Source of the DNA: Mesonia phycicola
GTDB lineage: Bacteria > Bacteroidota > Bacteroidia > Flavobacteriales > Flavobacteriaceae
NCBI RefSeq assembly: GCF_900141885.1
Contig: NZ_FQYY01000006.1
Location: forward strand, 124,001 to 188,000
Length of the DNA stretch: 64,000 bases
Direction of reading: 5' to 3'
Shown: piece after piece, positions 55,108 through 64,000 of the stretch
How positions within the stretch are numbered: the stretch's first letter is position 1
How the letters are laid out: each line of letters starts with the position of its first letter
Made by a program: the position numbers and the translations under genes
Notes under the pieces: model-generated
Database searches by the model: none
What the model was told of the DNA's origin: nothing
Seen by the model: only the letters and a program-made list of their open reading frames with translations

Positions 55108-58100
55108 ATGAAAAAAATTACTCCACTATTTTTCTTTGCTCTTTTAATAAGCTGGCAAGGATATTCACAAACTGGGTGTAGCTCGATATTAGCTCCATTT
55201 ACAGAAAATTTTGATTCAGGAGCCATTCCTAATTGTTGGTCGCAAAACTCTAGCAATGATTGGGAGTTTGATGGTACTATTAGTTGGAATACGTCACAAT
55301 GTACTGCATCTCCATCAGATCATACAACAGGTGCTGGTGAATTTGCAGCGGTAGATATGACAAATATCGCTCCAGCAGAAACTATTACTTTAGAACTACC
55401 TTTGATAGATGTAAGTGCACTTACAGTTCCTGAATTAAGTTTTTATATGTTTATGTGTACACAGGGGTATTCGCCAGGCAATGAATTACACGTTGAAGCT
55501 TATGACGGCACAACTTGGAATCAAGTAGGATTAGTAAATACAGGAAGTGCGAGTTGGGAGAATCATACCTTTATGTTACTAAATTATGTTGTAGGTAATA
55601 CAGTACAATTAAGATTAAGAGCCCAAGAGGTTACTACTACATCAGGGTTTTCGTTTTATGGTGATATAGCGATTGATGATTTAACAATTGCAGAAGCTCC
55701 TACATGTATTAAACCTACAGGTATCTCTAATACTTCGGTTACAGCAACTACTGCAGATTTTTCTTGGACAGCTCCAGCCATTGTGCCTTCTAGTGGTTAC
55801 GAATGGGCTGTAATGGCTTCAGGTTCTACCCTAGATATTTCTACAGCTATTAGTACAGGAACGTCTTTAACAACTAGTGCAACTGCAGGATCTCTAACAC
55901 AAGTTACAAACTACGATTTTTACGTACGTTCGGATTGTGGAGGTACAGATCAAAGTGTTTGGGAAGGTCCTTTTGCATTTTCAACAGGTTGTCTTTCTCA
56001 ATTAACAGGAACATATAATATTGGTGCTACAGGTGATTATGCAACTATTTCAGCAGCAATTGCAGACCTAAATACTTGTGGTATTTCTTCTGCGGTTACT
56101 TTTAATTTAATGAGTGGTTCAGGACCGTATAATGAACAATTAGTTTTAAATGAAGTAACTGGTGCTAGTGCAACTAATACGATAACTTTTAATGGTAATG
56201 GAGAAACTGTAACTTCTACTACAGATTCATCAAATAGAAATTTATTTTTACTAGATGGAGCAGATTATGTGACTCTTAATAATTTCAATTTTGTAACTCA
56301 AGATGTAGATTATAATTTTGTTATTCAACTTACTAATGGAGCTAATTTTAATAGTATAACAAACAATACTATAGATTTAACTTCTGCAATAGCAGATTCA
56401 GGTTCAGATAATGCTGGTATTGTTGTTTCAGGAAGTCTAACTAGTGCTGTTACTGATGGAAACAGTGGTAACGTTACTATTACTGGAAACGCAATAATTG
56501 GTGGATACTACGGAATCAGTATTAGTGGAGAATCTACTGGAAGTGCTATGAATAATACGATATCTAATAATGTGATTCAAGATTTTTATTATTACGGGAT
56601 ATACAATAACGATGTAGAAAACACAACTATTAGTGGTAATGATATTCATAGAGAAAATAGAGCAAATGTAAGTTCATTTTATGCATTGTACTTTACAGGA
56701 AACGGCGGCGGAAATATTATTGATGCTAATATGATTCATGATGCGTTTACTAGTGAGCCTACTGCAACTAGTACAGCATACACTATTTATCATACTTTAA
56801 CAGATGCCGCTGCAGGAAATGCCAATGTGGTATCTAATAATATTATATATAATATTAATGGTGTAGGAGGAACTAATTATGGAATATATAATAGCGGAAG
56901 TGACGGAGTGCATTATTACCATAACACCATTTCGCTAGATTTTCAAGGAGCAACTTCAGGTACTACTAGAGGTTTTTACCAGACAGGTTCAGCATCAGAT
57001 ATTGAATTTATTAACAATATTATTTCTATTACAAGAGGTGGTACAGGTACTAAGTATTGTTTATATTTTAATACAGCAGCATCTAGTATTATTAGTAATA
57101 ATAATGTGTTATATATAAATGCTTCTGCTGGAACAAATCATTTAGGTTATTTAGGAAGTGCTCAAACTACCTTGTTGGATTGGCAAACGGCAACTAGTGG
57201 TGATGCAAATTCCTTAGATGCAGATCCAATATTCGGAGGAGCATCTACGGGGCAATTATCTCCTAATAATGGGGCAATAGATAATTTAGGAACACCATTA
57301 ACAGTCGTAACTCTAGATATTAATGGAGTAACTAGAAGTTCAACAACACCAGATGTAGGAGCGTTTGAGTTTACTCCACCGTCTTGTACTCAGCCTTCAG
57401 GTATTGCAGTTAATAATATCACTGCAACAAATGCTGATATTATATGGACAGAAAATAATACCCCAGCTGCTACAGAATGGGAGATTGAATATGGATTGTC
57501 TGGATATACTCAAGGCTCTACTGCTGCAATAGCTACTATTGTTGATAATGACGGTATTTTGGGAGAAACTCTAACAGGCTTATCAGGTACAACTGATTAT
57601 GATGTGTATGTTAAAACAAACTGTTCTACAACTAGCTCTAGTGCTTGGTCAGGTCCATATACATTTACAACTGCTTGTGCAGCATTTGTTGCACCATTTT
57701 TTGAAAATGTAGAAACTCATATTGCTACCACTACTTTTAATGATTCACAATGTTGGTATACTATTCAAAGTTCATATGGTTGGGATATTAGTGATGATGA
57801 TACACCATCTAGCGGAACAGGGCCAAACCAAGCGTATAGTGGTACGAATTTCTTCTTTACAGAAGGATCTAGTGGTAGTAGTGGAGACGTAGCAGAATTA
57901 TATAGTCCATTTATAGATATTAGTGCATTATCTTCTCCTGCATTAGAATTTTATTACCATATGTTTAATGGTAGTACAGTTGGAGATATGGGAGAATTAC
58001 ACGTAGATGTATATGATGGTAGTGTTTGGAATAATAATGTTATGACACCATTAGTTGGTGGTCAACAAACAGCTCAAGCAGATGCTTGGTTCTTAGCAAC

Positions 58101-59931
58101 TGTAGATTTATCTTCTTATACAGGAACGATTCAAGTACGTTTTAGAGCAATTAGAGGTAATGATTATGAAAGTGATATCTCAATAGATGATGTTGATATT
58201 TTCGATTATAGTTGTGTAGCTCCAACAAATATAACCTCTTCAAACATTACGACAACAACTGCAGATTTCTCTTGGACAGCATCTCTAGATGAAACTAATG
58301 GTTATGAATATATAATCATGTTAGATGGAGATATTCCTGGAGTAGATACACCAGTTACAACTGGTACTTTAGGTACAGGTGCCACATCGATTTCAGTTTC
58401 TGGTTTGTCGCCAGGGGTAGATTATGATTTTTACATCCGCACCATATGTTCTTTAGATGGATCATGGTCAATGATTGATTTTACTACTGCATTGCCACCT
58501 TGTGATTTGCCTACGGCAATTACAAATACTGGATTTACCTTGACAACAGCAGATTTTTCTTGGACAGCTTCTGCAGATGAAATGAATGGATATATATGGT
58601 ATGTTATGACAGATGGAGACGATCCGTTAGTAGATACTCCAGTGACTAACGGTACAGTAGCTACAGGTGTAACAACTGTGCAAGTTACAGGGTTAACACC
58701 AGGAACATCTTATGACTTTTACATACAAACTGATTGTGGAGGAACCACAATAAGTGTAATGAGTGCTACATTAGATTTTATAACAGATGATTATCCGTGT
58801 ACACCTCCATCAAGTGTTTTCAATAACGCTCTTACAGATGTTACCGCTAAATTTACGTGGCAAACTAATGGATTAGAAACAGGAGGTTATAGTTGGGTGT
58901 TAATGGCAGATGGAGATGATCCGTTAGTAGATATGCCTTTATTTAATGGAAGTGTAGCTACAGGAGTAACTTCCGTGATTATTTCAGGGTTAACGCCAAT
59001 GACAAGTTACGATTTTTATGTTAAAACTTCTTGTAGTACAGATGATAGTGACTGGTCTGTTAAAGTTGATATAACTACGTTAGGTCCTCCTTGTGATGCT
59101 CCAACGGCGGTTACACTAGTGGATGTTCAAACTACTACAGCTGAATTTTCTTGGACAGCCTCTCTTGATGAAACTAATGGGTATGAGTGGTATGTAATGA
59201 CAGATGGAGATGATCCTTTAGTAGATATGCCATTATTCAGTGGTAATGTAAGTACAGGAGTTACAACAGTTACTGTAACAGGTTTAGCAACAATGACATC
59301 TTATGATTTTTACGTTCAAACGGATTGTGGATCTAGTAACATGAGCGATTGGTCAGCAAAAGTAGAAGTAACTACATTAGCATCTTGTGATGCTCCAACA
59401 ACAGTTACATTAGTAGATGTTCAAACTACTACAGCTGAATTCTCTTGGGCAGCATCTCCAGATGAAACCAATGGATATGAATGGTATGTAATGACAGACG
59501 GAGATGATCCTTTAGTAGATATGCCTTTATCTAGTGGTATTGTATCTTCAGGAGTAACTTCTGTTGTTGTAACAGGATTAACACAAACCACAAATTATGA
59601 TTTCTATGTGAAAACTTATTGTGATGCTAATAATGAAAGCGATTGGTCAGCAAAAGTTGATTTTGTAACCGAAGATGATTTATCAGTTAATAATAATTTA
59701 TTTAATAACTTTAAATATTATCCTAATCCAGTATCTCAAATGTTAACATTAAATGCTGGTGTTCAAATAAATGAAGTTTCTATTTATAATTTATTAGGTC
59801 AACAAGTATTGGTAGTAAAGCCTAATAGTTTGAAAACTAATCTTGATTTATCAAGATTACAAACAGGACCTTATATAGTAAAAGTTATTATAAATGAATC
59901 TTCTAAGATGTTTAAAATTATTAAAGAATAA
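55108..59931 (+). CDS. Very large T9SS-sorted surface protein with beta-helix and Fn3 array
   Basis: This 1607-residue exported protein has a signal peptide (MKKITPLFFFALLISWQGYSQ). Module order by eye: choice-of-anchor J/MAM-like (about 22-195); Fn3 (about 199-293); a right-handed parallel beta-helix (about 300-755, with Asn-rich turns such as NNVIQDFYYYGIYNNDVENT); Fn3 (about 759-856); anchor J (about 858-1033); five Fn3 modules of about 98 residues (1035-1525, the last four sharing a VLMADGDDPLVD/VMTDGDDPLVD core); and the T9SS type A domain (about 1530-1607, YYPNPVSQMLTLN). It looks like an adhesin or a polysaccharide-contacting surface protein. The beta-helix resembles pectate-lyase folds, but no catalytic set was recognised. 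Confidence 0.9.
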   Translation: MKKITPLFFFALLISWQGYSQTGCSSILAPFTENFDSGAIPNCWSQNSSNDWEFDGTISWNTSQCTASPSDHTTGAGEFAAVDMTNIAPAETITLELPLIDVSALTVPELSFYMFMCTQGYSPGNELHVEAYDGTTWNQVGLVNTGSASWENHTFMLLNYVVGNTVQLRLRAQEVTTTSGFSFYGDIAIDDLTIAEAPTCIKPTGISNTSVTATTADFSWTAPAIVPSSGYEWAVMASGSTLDISTAISTGTSLTTSATAGSLTQVTNYDFYVRSDCGGTDQSVWEGPFAFSTGCLSQLTGTYNIGATGDYATISAAIADLNTCGISSAVTFNLMSGSGPYNEQLVLNEVTGASATNTITFNGNGETVTSTTDSSNRNLFLLDGADYVTLNNFNFVTQDVDYNFVIQLTNGANFNSITNNTIDLTSAIADSGSDNAGIVVSGSLTSAVTDGNSGNVTITGNAIIGGYYGISISGESTGSAMNNTISNNVIQDFYYYGIYNNDVENTTISGNDIHRENRANVSSFYALYFTGNGGGNIIDANMIHDAFTSEPTATSTAYTIYHTLTDAAAGNANVVSNNIIYNINGVGGTNYGIYNSGSDGVHYYHNTISLDFQGATSGTTRGFYQTGSASDIEFINNIISITRGGTGTKYCLYFNTAASSIISNNNVLYINASAGTNHLGYLGSAQTTLLDWQTATSGDANSLDADPIFGGASTGQLSPNNGAIDNLGTPLTVVTLDINGVTRSSTTPDVGAFEFTPPSCTQPSGIAVNNITATNADIIWTENNTPAATEWEIEYGLSGYTQGSTAAIATIVDNDGILGETLTGLSGTTDYDVYVKTNCSTTSSSAWSGPYTFTTACAAFVAPFFENVETHIATTTFNDSQCWYTIQSSYGWDISDDDTPSSGTGPNQAYSGTNFFFTEGSSGSSGDVAELYSPFIDISALSSPALEFYYHMFNGSTVGDMGELHVDVYDGSVWNNNVMTPLVGGQQTAQADAWFLATVDLSSYTGTIQVRFRAIRGNDYESDISIDDVDIFDYSCVAPTNITSSNITTTTADFSWTASLDETNGYEYIIMLDGDIPGVDTPVTTGTLGTGATSISVSGLSPGVDYDFYIRTICSLDGSWSMIDFTTALPPCDLPTAITNTGFTLTTADFSWTASADEMNGYIWYVMTDGDDPLVDTPVTNGTVATGVTTVQVTGLTPGTSYDFYIQTDCGGTTISVMSATLDFITDDYPCTPPSSVFNNALTDVTAKFTWQTNGLETGGYSWVLMADGDDPLVDMPLFNGSVATGVTSVIISGLTPMTSYDFYVKTSCSTDDSDWSVKVDITTLGPPCDAPTAVTLVDVQTTTAEFSWTASLDETNGYEWYVMTDGDDPLVDMPLFSGNVSTGVTTVTVTGLATMTSYDFYVQTDCGSSNMSDWSAKVEVTTLASCDAPTTVTLVDVQTTTAEFSWAASPDETNGYEWYVMTDGDDPLVDMPLSSGIVSSGVTSVVVTGLTQTTNYDFYVKTYCDANNESDWSAKVDFVTEDDLSVNNNLFNNFKYYPNPVSQMLTLNAGVQINEVSIYNLLGQQVLVVKPNSLKTNLDLSRLQTGPYIVKVIINESSKMFKIIKE

Positions 59932-59955
59932 AAAGTAAGAAACTTTTATAGTGAT

Positions 59956-59986
59956 AAAAAAAGTCTAGCATTGCTAGGCTTTTTTT
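59956..59986 (+). terminator. Terminator after the 1607-residue surface-protein gene
   Basis: AAAGTCTAGC and GCTAGGCTTT form a stem (with one G-T pair), with an A-run before it and a T-run after it. It is almost the same as the hairpin at 54739. Confidence 0.85.
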
Positions 59987-60147
59987 GTTTTATAATACTT
60001 GGCAAAAAAATGATTTAAGAATTTAAATTACATTATGTGAATTTTAAAAAAAAATGTAGTATTGTAAAACTTATCGTTAAAAGTTATTATTTATATCTAA
60101 TTAGTAGCTTTTCTATTTATATCTTCAATTTATAAGTAACATAATAT

Positions 60148-60164
60148 TAACACTTTACGTGTTA
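60148..60164. promoter_or_regulatory. Dyad upstream of the third surface-protein gene
   Basis: TAACAC, 5 bases, GTGTTA is a perfect inverted repeat, 34 bases before a TACATTTT near-match to the -7 box. It may be an operator; this is inference only. Confidence 0.3.
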
Positions 60165-60258
60165 TTTATCGTTAATCTGCAATTTTAACTGATTAAGTAC
60201 ATTTTTTTTAGATTTAATGTATATATTTATATTTTTTATTTTAAAAATATTTCGTGGT

Positions 60259-62166
60259 ATGAATAAAATTACCTTTTTTGTTTTTTTACTGCTTCCGTTT
60301 ATTGTTAGTTCTCAAATTTTATCAGAAAATTTTGAAGGAGCGGTAGGAGTTAATGGTCTACCTACTGGGTGGACAGAAACGGGTTTATCTACAGATGGTA
60401 TTTGGGAAATAGATAACGCAGCAAATGCTTCATCTACATATTTTTCAATTGATCCTCATGGTAATTTTGTTTTTACTAATGATGATTCTTGTAATTGTGA
60501 TAAATCTGCAGATAGATTAATTACTCCTACATTAGATTTATCTACAATGTCAACTGTAGAGCTAACTTATTCAGTTTTTTTAGAAAACAATTTTGAAGTA
60601 GTTAAAATTGAAGTAAGTACAGATGGAGGAAATAATTGGACTAGTGTAGCTACACTAACAGATGTAAATGGTTGGAGAAATGCTGAAAAACTAGATTTAT
60701 CTGCATATGCAGGTCAAAATAATGTTCTAATTTCTTTTTTATATAATGACCAAGGTTCTTGGGCTTATGGTATAGGTTTAGATGATATTACAGTAGATGA
60801 AATACCAACATGCGTTGCACCAAATAATCTACTTGCTAGCAATCTTACAAGTTCTAGCGCAGAATTAAGCTGGAACTCAAATGGGACAGCTACTGCTTGG
60901 AATATAGAGGTGGTGACATTAGGCACTACACCATCAGGTACTGCAACAGCATCCAATGTGACGAATCCTTATGTATACAATAATTTAGCTGCAAATACAG
61001 GTTATGAGTTTTATGTACAAGCAGATTGCGGAGCAGGAGATGTAAGCACTTGGTCTGGACCATATTATTTTACTACAGAATGTGATATATTTCCATTACC
61101 TTTTTTACAAGATTTTAATGCTTCTAATTTTGCTCCAAATTGTTGGGAAGTAGCAAGTGCTGGAGACCCTACATCTGGGCCTTCTAATTTTGGAAGTGGA
61201 GATTGGTTACAAGCATATTATTTAAATAACTCTTCAAACTCATTATCTACTAAAGTTAACTTATATTCTGTAGGTACGTCTAGTTGGTTAATATCTCCTA
61301 GTATAAATTTATCAGGGGCGTCCTATAATTTAAAATATATGGTTGGGCAAACAGATTATAATGATACTGTAGCTAATGAAAACGGAGGTATGTCTACTAC
61401 AGATGATGAGGTGCAAGTGTTAATCACTACAGATGGAGGTACAACTTGGCAAAATATAACTACTTATAACTCTACTAATATAGCACCTTTAACAGGTAAA
61501 CAAGAGTCTTTTGATTTATCTGCTTATTCAGGAATAGTTCAAATAGCTTTTTGGGCATCTGAGGGAGCTAATAACGATGTAGCAGATTACGATTTCTTTA
61601 TTGATAATGTTGCTGTTAGCCAACAAGAGAATTGTATCAATGTTTCTGGTATTACAATTAATAATGCACTTCCTACGAGTGCAGGTATAACTTGGACAGA
61701 AAATGGAGCCGCTGCCGAATGGGAAATTTTATATGGCTTAACAGGTTTTGATCCAATTACTTCAGGAACAAGTATAATAGATAATGATGGTACGTTGGGA
61801 GAAACCCTTACGGGATTAACTGATGATGAAGACTACGATGTATATGTTAGATCTATATGTTCAGAATCATCAATTAGTGATTGGGTAGGTCCAGAAACTT
61901 TCTCTACCACTGTACTTAGTGTAAATAATCATCTTTTAAATAGTATTTCTATTTATCCTAATCCAACCTCAAATTTCTTAAATATAGAATCATCTGTATT
62001 AGTAGATAAAATTTGTATTTATAGCTTACTTGGCAAAAAAATATTAGAAAATCATCCAGAAAAAATGTCTTCTAGTATTAGTTTACAAGGGCTGCAATCA
62101 GGTGTTTATTTAGTTGAAATTCAAAAAAATAATCAAACTAAAGTATTTAAAGTGATAAAAGAATAA
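60259..62166 (+). CDS. T9SS-sorted surface protein, paralogue of the gene at 52537
   Basis: From the ATG at 60259 this protein has 635 residues; the frame runs 14 codons further upstream without a better signal. It has a signal peptide (MNKITFFVFLLLPFIVSSQ), anchor J (about 20-182), Fn3 (about 184-272), anchor J (about 274-456), one Fn3 (about 458-548, ITWTENGAAAEWEILYG) and a T9SS type A domain (about 556-635, ISIYPNPTSNFLNI ... FKVIKE). Order and spacing match the gene at 52537 almost residue for residue, except that only one C-terminal Fn3 is present. The ligand is unknown. A terminator follows. Confidence 0.91.
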   Translation: MNKITFFVFLLLPFIVSSQILSENFEGAVGVNGLPTGWTETGLSTDGIWEIDNAANASSTYFSIDPHGNFVFTNDDSCNCDKSADRLITPTLDLSTMSTVELTYSVFLENNFEVVKIEVSTDGGNNWTSVATLTDVNGWRNAEKLDLSAYAGQNNVLISFLYNDQGSWAYGIGLDDITVDEIPTCVAPNNLLASNLTSSSAELSWNSNGTATAWNIEVVTLGTTPSGTATASNVTNPYVYNNLAANTGYEFYVQADCGAGDVSTWSGPYYFTTECDIFPLPFLQDFNASNFAPNCWEVASAGDPTSGPSNFGSGDWLQAYYLNNSSNSLSTKVNLYSVGTSSWLISPSINLSGASYNLKYMVGQTDYNDTVANENGGMSTTDDEVQVLITTDGGTTWQNITTYNSTNIAPLTGKQESFDLSAYSGIVQIAFWASEGANNDVADYDFFIDNVAVSQQENCINVSGITINNALPTSAGITWTENGAAAEWEILYGLTGFDPITSGTSIIDNDGTLGETLTGLTDDEDYDVYVRSICSESSISDWVGPETFSTTVLSVNNHLLNSISIYPNPTSNFLNIESSVLVDKICIYSLLGKKILENHPEKMSSSISLQGLQSGVYLVEIQKNNQTKVFKVIKE

Positions 62167-62186
62167 ATTTTTTAATCTAACTATTT

Positions 62187-62216
62187 TAAAACCTAGCAAA
62201 TTAGCTAGGTTTTTTT
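62187..62216 (+). terminator. Terminator after the 635-residue surface-protein gene
   Basis: AAAACCTAGC and GCTAGGTTTT form a stem followed by a T-run. The stem core CTAGC/GCTAG is also used in the two upstream terminators of this array. Confidence 0.85.
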
Positions 62217-62288
62217 GTTTGCAATAATTTAGTTTTATTTGGCATTTCTTTCTAACAATGAGTATTTTAGAGAGACTTAAACTATATT

Positions 62289-64000
62289 ATGAAAAAACTA
62301 TACTTTGTTGCCTGTTTGTTTTTGTCTTTTTTCACTAACGCACAAATACAGCTTACAGAAAATTTTGATCAATCTGCTTTTCCTTCTAATTGGACTTATA
62401 GTGGCTCTTACGGGGTATCAAGTAATTTTGCTTGTCAAAATAATAGTGCAAGTAGTAACTTAAACTTACAGTCTCAAAATAGTTCAATAACCTCTCCAAA
62501 CATAGAAAAACTATCTACGGGGACTATTGTAAATATTCAATTTGATTATAAAATATTAGAAAATTCTACGTCAGGTGTAGTAAATACAGCCACTGCTTCA
62601 GGTTGGGGAAATATGGAGGTATTGTATAGCTTAGATCAAGGGGTTACTTGGAGTAGTTTACATATTATAGATAATACTAATTATTCAGCTTCTACATCTT
62701 GCACCACTGTTTTATTGTCTATACCAAGTACATCTATTCCTATTGGTTCAGATTTTCAATTGCGTTTTGAAACTAATTGGCTTCAAGGTGATTACTTTTT
62801 TTATTTAGATAATATAGCTATAGATCAAGTAGTTACTAGTATACCTAATTGTGATGCTAATGTCACTAGTCCATTAAATACAAGTGTAGATATAAGTGTA
62901 AATGAAGATATTCAATGGCAACACGCAACAGGTGGTGCAGTAGGTTATAAAATTACAATGGGAGATACTTCTGGAGGCAATAATATAGCTAATAATACAG
63001 TAGTTAATGGAGGTATTACTGTGTTTGATCCTGGTACATTAAATGAATTAACAACCTATTATTTTACAATTGTTCCTTATAATAGTTTAGGTGATGCCGT
63101 AGGTTGTACCGAATATTCTTTCACCACAGAAGAAGTTTGTGATATACCTTCTAATATTTCATTTACAGGAATAACACCATATGAAGCTAACGTTGTTTGG
63201 TTAGAAAATGGAACAGCTACAGAGTGGGAGGTGCTTTATGGAGATGCTGGTTTTGATGTTTCTACCCAAGGCACGGCTGTGATAGATAATGATGGAGTTT
63301 CAGACTTGATAATTAATAACTTGCAACCAAATACCTCTTACGATGTTTATGTAAGATCTATTTGTGATGTAAATAATTTTAGTGAGTGGAGTGTAATAGA
63401 GAGTTTTTCTACTTTATCTCTACCAACTAATGATGCTTGCTCTAACTCTATAAGTATAGCTAATTTCCCTTATACAACTTCTCAAGATGCCACTTGGGCT
63501 ACTAATAATGACGGTTTTATTACAGTTTGCCCAGGATTTGGGATGAATGATGGCGTGTGGTATACCTTTGCAGGTACAGGGTATGATATAACAGTAACTG
63601 TAGAAGAAACCAGTATTTGGGATTCTGAAATAGCAATTTATAGCGGAGATTGCTCTAATTTAAGTTGTGTAGATTCTCAAGATTTAGCAGCAGATATTCA
63701 AGAAATTACATTTACTTCTACCTTAGGTGATATTTATTATGTTAATATAGGTTACTACAGTGGTGCTATAAATAACAGTGAGGGAGTTTTTAATCTATCT
63801 GTAGTAGCAGAAGATGCTCCACCTTGTATTTCTCCAAGTAATATTGTATTTAATCAAGTAGATTCTACTAGTATTGAAGTAATTTGGCAAGAAAACAACT
63901 CTGCAACAGAGTGGGAGTTAGTTTATGGGTTGCAGGGTTTTGATATTAATGGGGCTAATGCAATTACAATTATAGATAATGATGGAGTGAGTGACGAAAT
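62289..64000 (+). CDS. Fourth surface protein with Fn3 modules (partial, runs off the window)
   Basis: The open frame from ATG 62289 continues to the window end (570 codons and 2 bases). It has a signal peptide (MKKLYFVACLFLSFFTNAQ) and then a jelly-roll/anchor J-like domain (about 20-190; LSTGTIVNIQFDYKILE). An Ig/Fn3-like segment follows (about 195-285; NCDANVTSPLNTSVDISVNE), then Fn3 (about 286-375; VVWLENGTATEWEVLYGDAG), then a beta-sandwich segment beginning NDACSNSISIANFPYTTSQD (about 380-510), and another Fn3 beginning CISPSNIVFNQVDS. The C-terminus, where a T9SS sorting domain is expected from its neighbours, is not visible. The upstream gap is only about 70 bases after the terminator. 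Confidence 0.88.
   Translation, partial: MKKLYFVACLFLSFFTNAQIQLTENFDQSAFPSNWTYSGSYGVSSNFACQNNSASSNLNLQSQNSSITSPNIEKLSTGTIVNIQFDYKILENSTSGVVNTATASGWGNMEVLYSLDQGVTWSSLHIIDNTNYSASTSCTTVLLSIPSTSIPIGSDFQLRFETNWLQGDYFFYLDNIAIDQVVTSIPNCDANVTSPLNTSVDISVNEDIQWQHATGGAVGYKITMGDTSGGNNIANNTVVNGGITVFDPGTLNELTTYYFTIVPYNSLGDAVGCTEYSFTTEEVCDIPSNISFTGITPYEANVVWLENGTATEWEVLYGDAGFDVSTQGTAVIDNDGVSDLIINNLQPNTSYDVYVRSICDVNNFSEWSVIESFSTLSLPTNDACSNSISIANFPYTTSQDATWATNNDGFITVCPGFGMNDGVWYTFAGTGYDITVTVEETSIWDSEIAIYSGDCSNLSCVDSQDLAADIQEITFTSTLGDIYYVNIGYYSGAINNSEGVFNLSVVAEDAPPCISPSNIVFNQVDSTSIEVIWQENNSATEWELVYGLQGFDINGANAITIIDNDGVSDE

Larger units (their letters stand above)
59932..60258. other. Intergenic gap before the third surface-protein gene
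   Basis: This gap holds the repeated terminator segment (59935-59990) and then AT-rich sequence. A dyad TAACACTTTACGTGTTA lies at 60148-60164, and TACATTTT (60198-60205) is a near match to the -7 box. No open frame is supported. Confidence 0.5.

Noticed and set aside
56000-57380. Beta-helix part of the 1607-residue protein as an active polysaccharide lyase
   Set aside because: The repeat pattern fits the fold, but no catalytic residue set was recognised, so only the fold is claimed.
58212-59680. CRISPR-like direct repeats
   Set aside because: The repeats are about 294 bases long, in frame, and encode Fn3 modules. No short repeat-spacer pattern exists in the window.

Overview
The window comes from a low-GC member of the Bacteroidota, almost certainly a marine-type Flavobacteriaceae. 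The evidence is the gene content: GLPGLI proteins, a DUF4835/PorD-like protein, an OstA-like protein, DUF3810, DUF6095, a Bacteroidota-type omega subunit and cargo with type IX secretion (T9SS) C-terminal domains. Promoters of the Bacteroidota type (TTG, then TAnnTTTG) also occur. It is ordinary chromosome: no rRNA, tRNA, CRISPR, phage or insertion sequence was seen.

Layout. 1-9.4 kb is a minus-strand housekeeping block: a TPR protein (cut by the window edge), a class III aminotransferase, an OstA-like protein, purA, a Fur-family regulator, relA/spoT, an M48 membrane protease and a TrmH/SpoU RNA methyltransferase. 9.7-13.9 kb (+) is an accessory operon of two GLPGLI exported proteins and an outer-membrane barrel receptor, with a terminator-like hairpin inside the start of the receptor gene. 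13.9-18.8 kb holds DUF3810, pepD, an aldo/keto reductase and xerD. 18.9-21 kb has three tandem small outer-membrane barrels, two of them followed by their own terminators, then aroQ and a Dph6-like ATPase.

22.4-31.1 kb is mostly minus strand: lpd, a lipoprotein with two msrB genes (one cytosolic, one a predicted lipoprotein), murQ, an RsmI-like methyltransferase, a low-molecular-weight phosphatase and dnaA. On the plus strand lie an M48 lipoprotein and a lysozyme-like exported protein whose promoter has an unusual cluster of AACACTT half-sites. 31.3-35 kb carries a thioesterase and the overlapping ribD-HAD-EamA-YigZ operon. 35-41.2 kb (+) carries a GNAT protein, prmC, a LOG protein, DUF1304, ligA and a double-domain Asp/Glu racemase. 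41.2-42.9 kb encodes a 5'-nucleotidase split into two genes. 43-52.4 kb (+) is an M61 peptidase and then an envelope/core series: DUF6913, dapA, bamD, rpoZ, coaBC, porD, recN and fabI.

52.5-64 kb is an array of four large T9SS cell-surface proteins built from choice-of-anchor J modules, fibronectin type III modules and, in one, a beta-helix. The last runs off the window. Near-identical repeats within and between these genes point to recent duplication or gene conversion. A family of short intergenic palindromes, with stem sequences that differ but still pair, is scattered over the window. Functional calls rest on motif recognition by eye; no database search was run.
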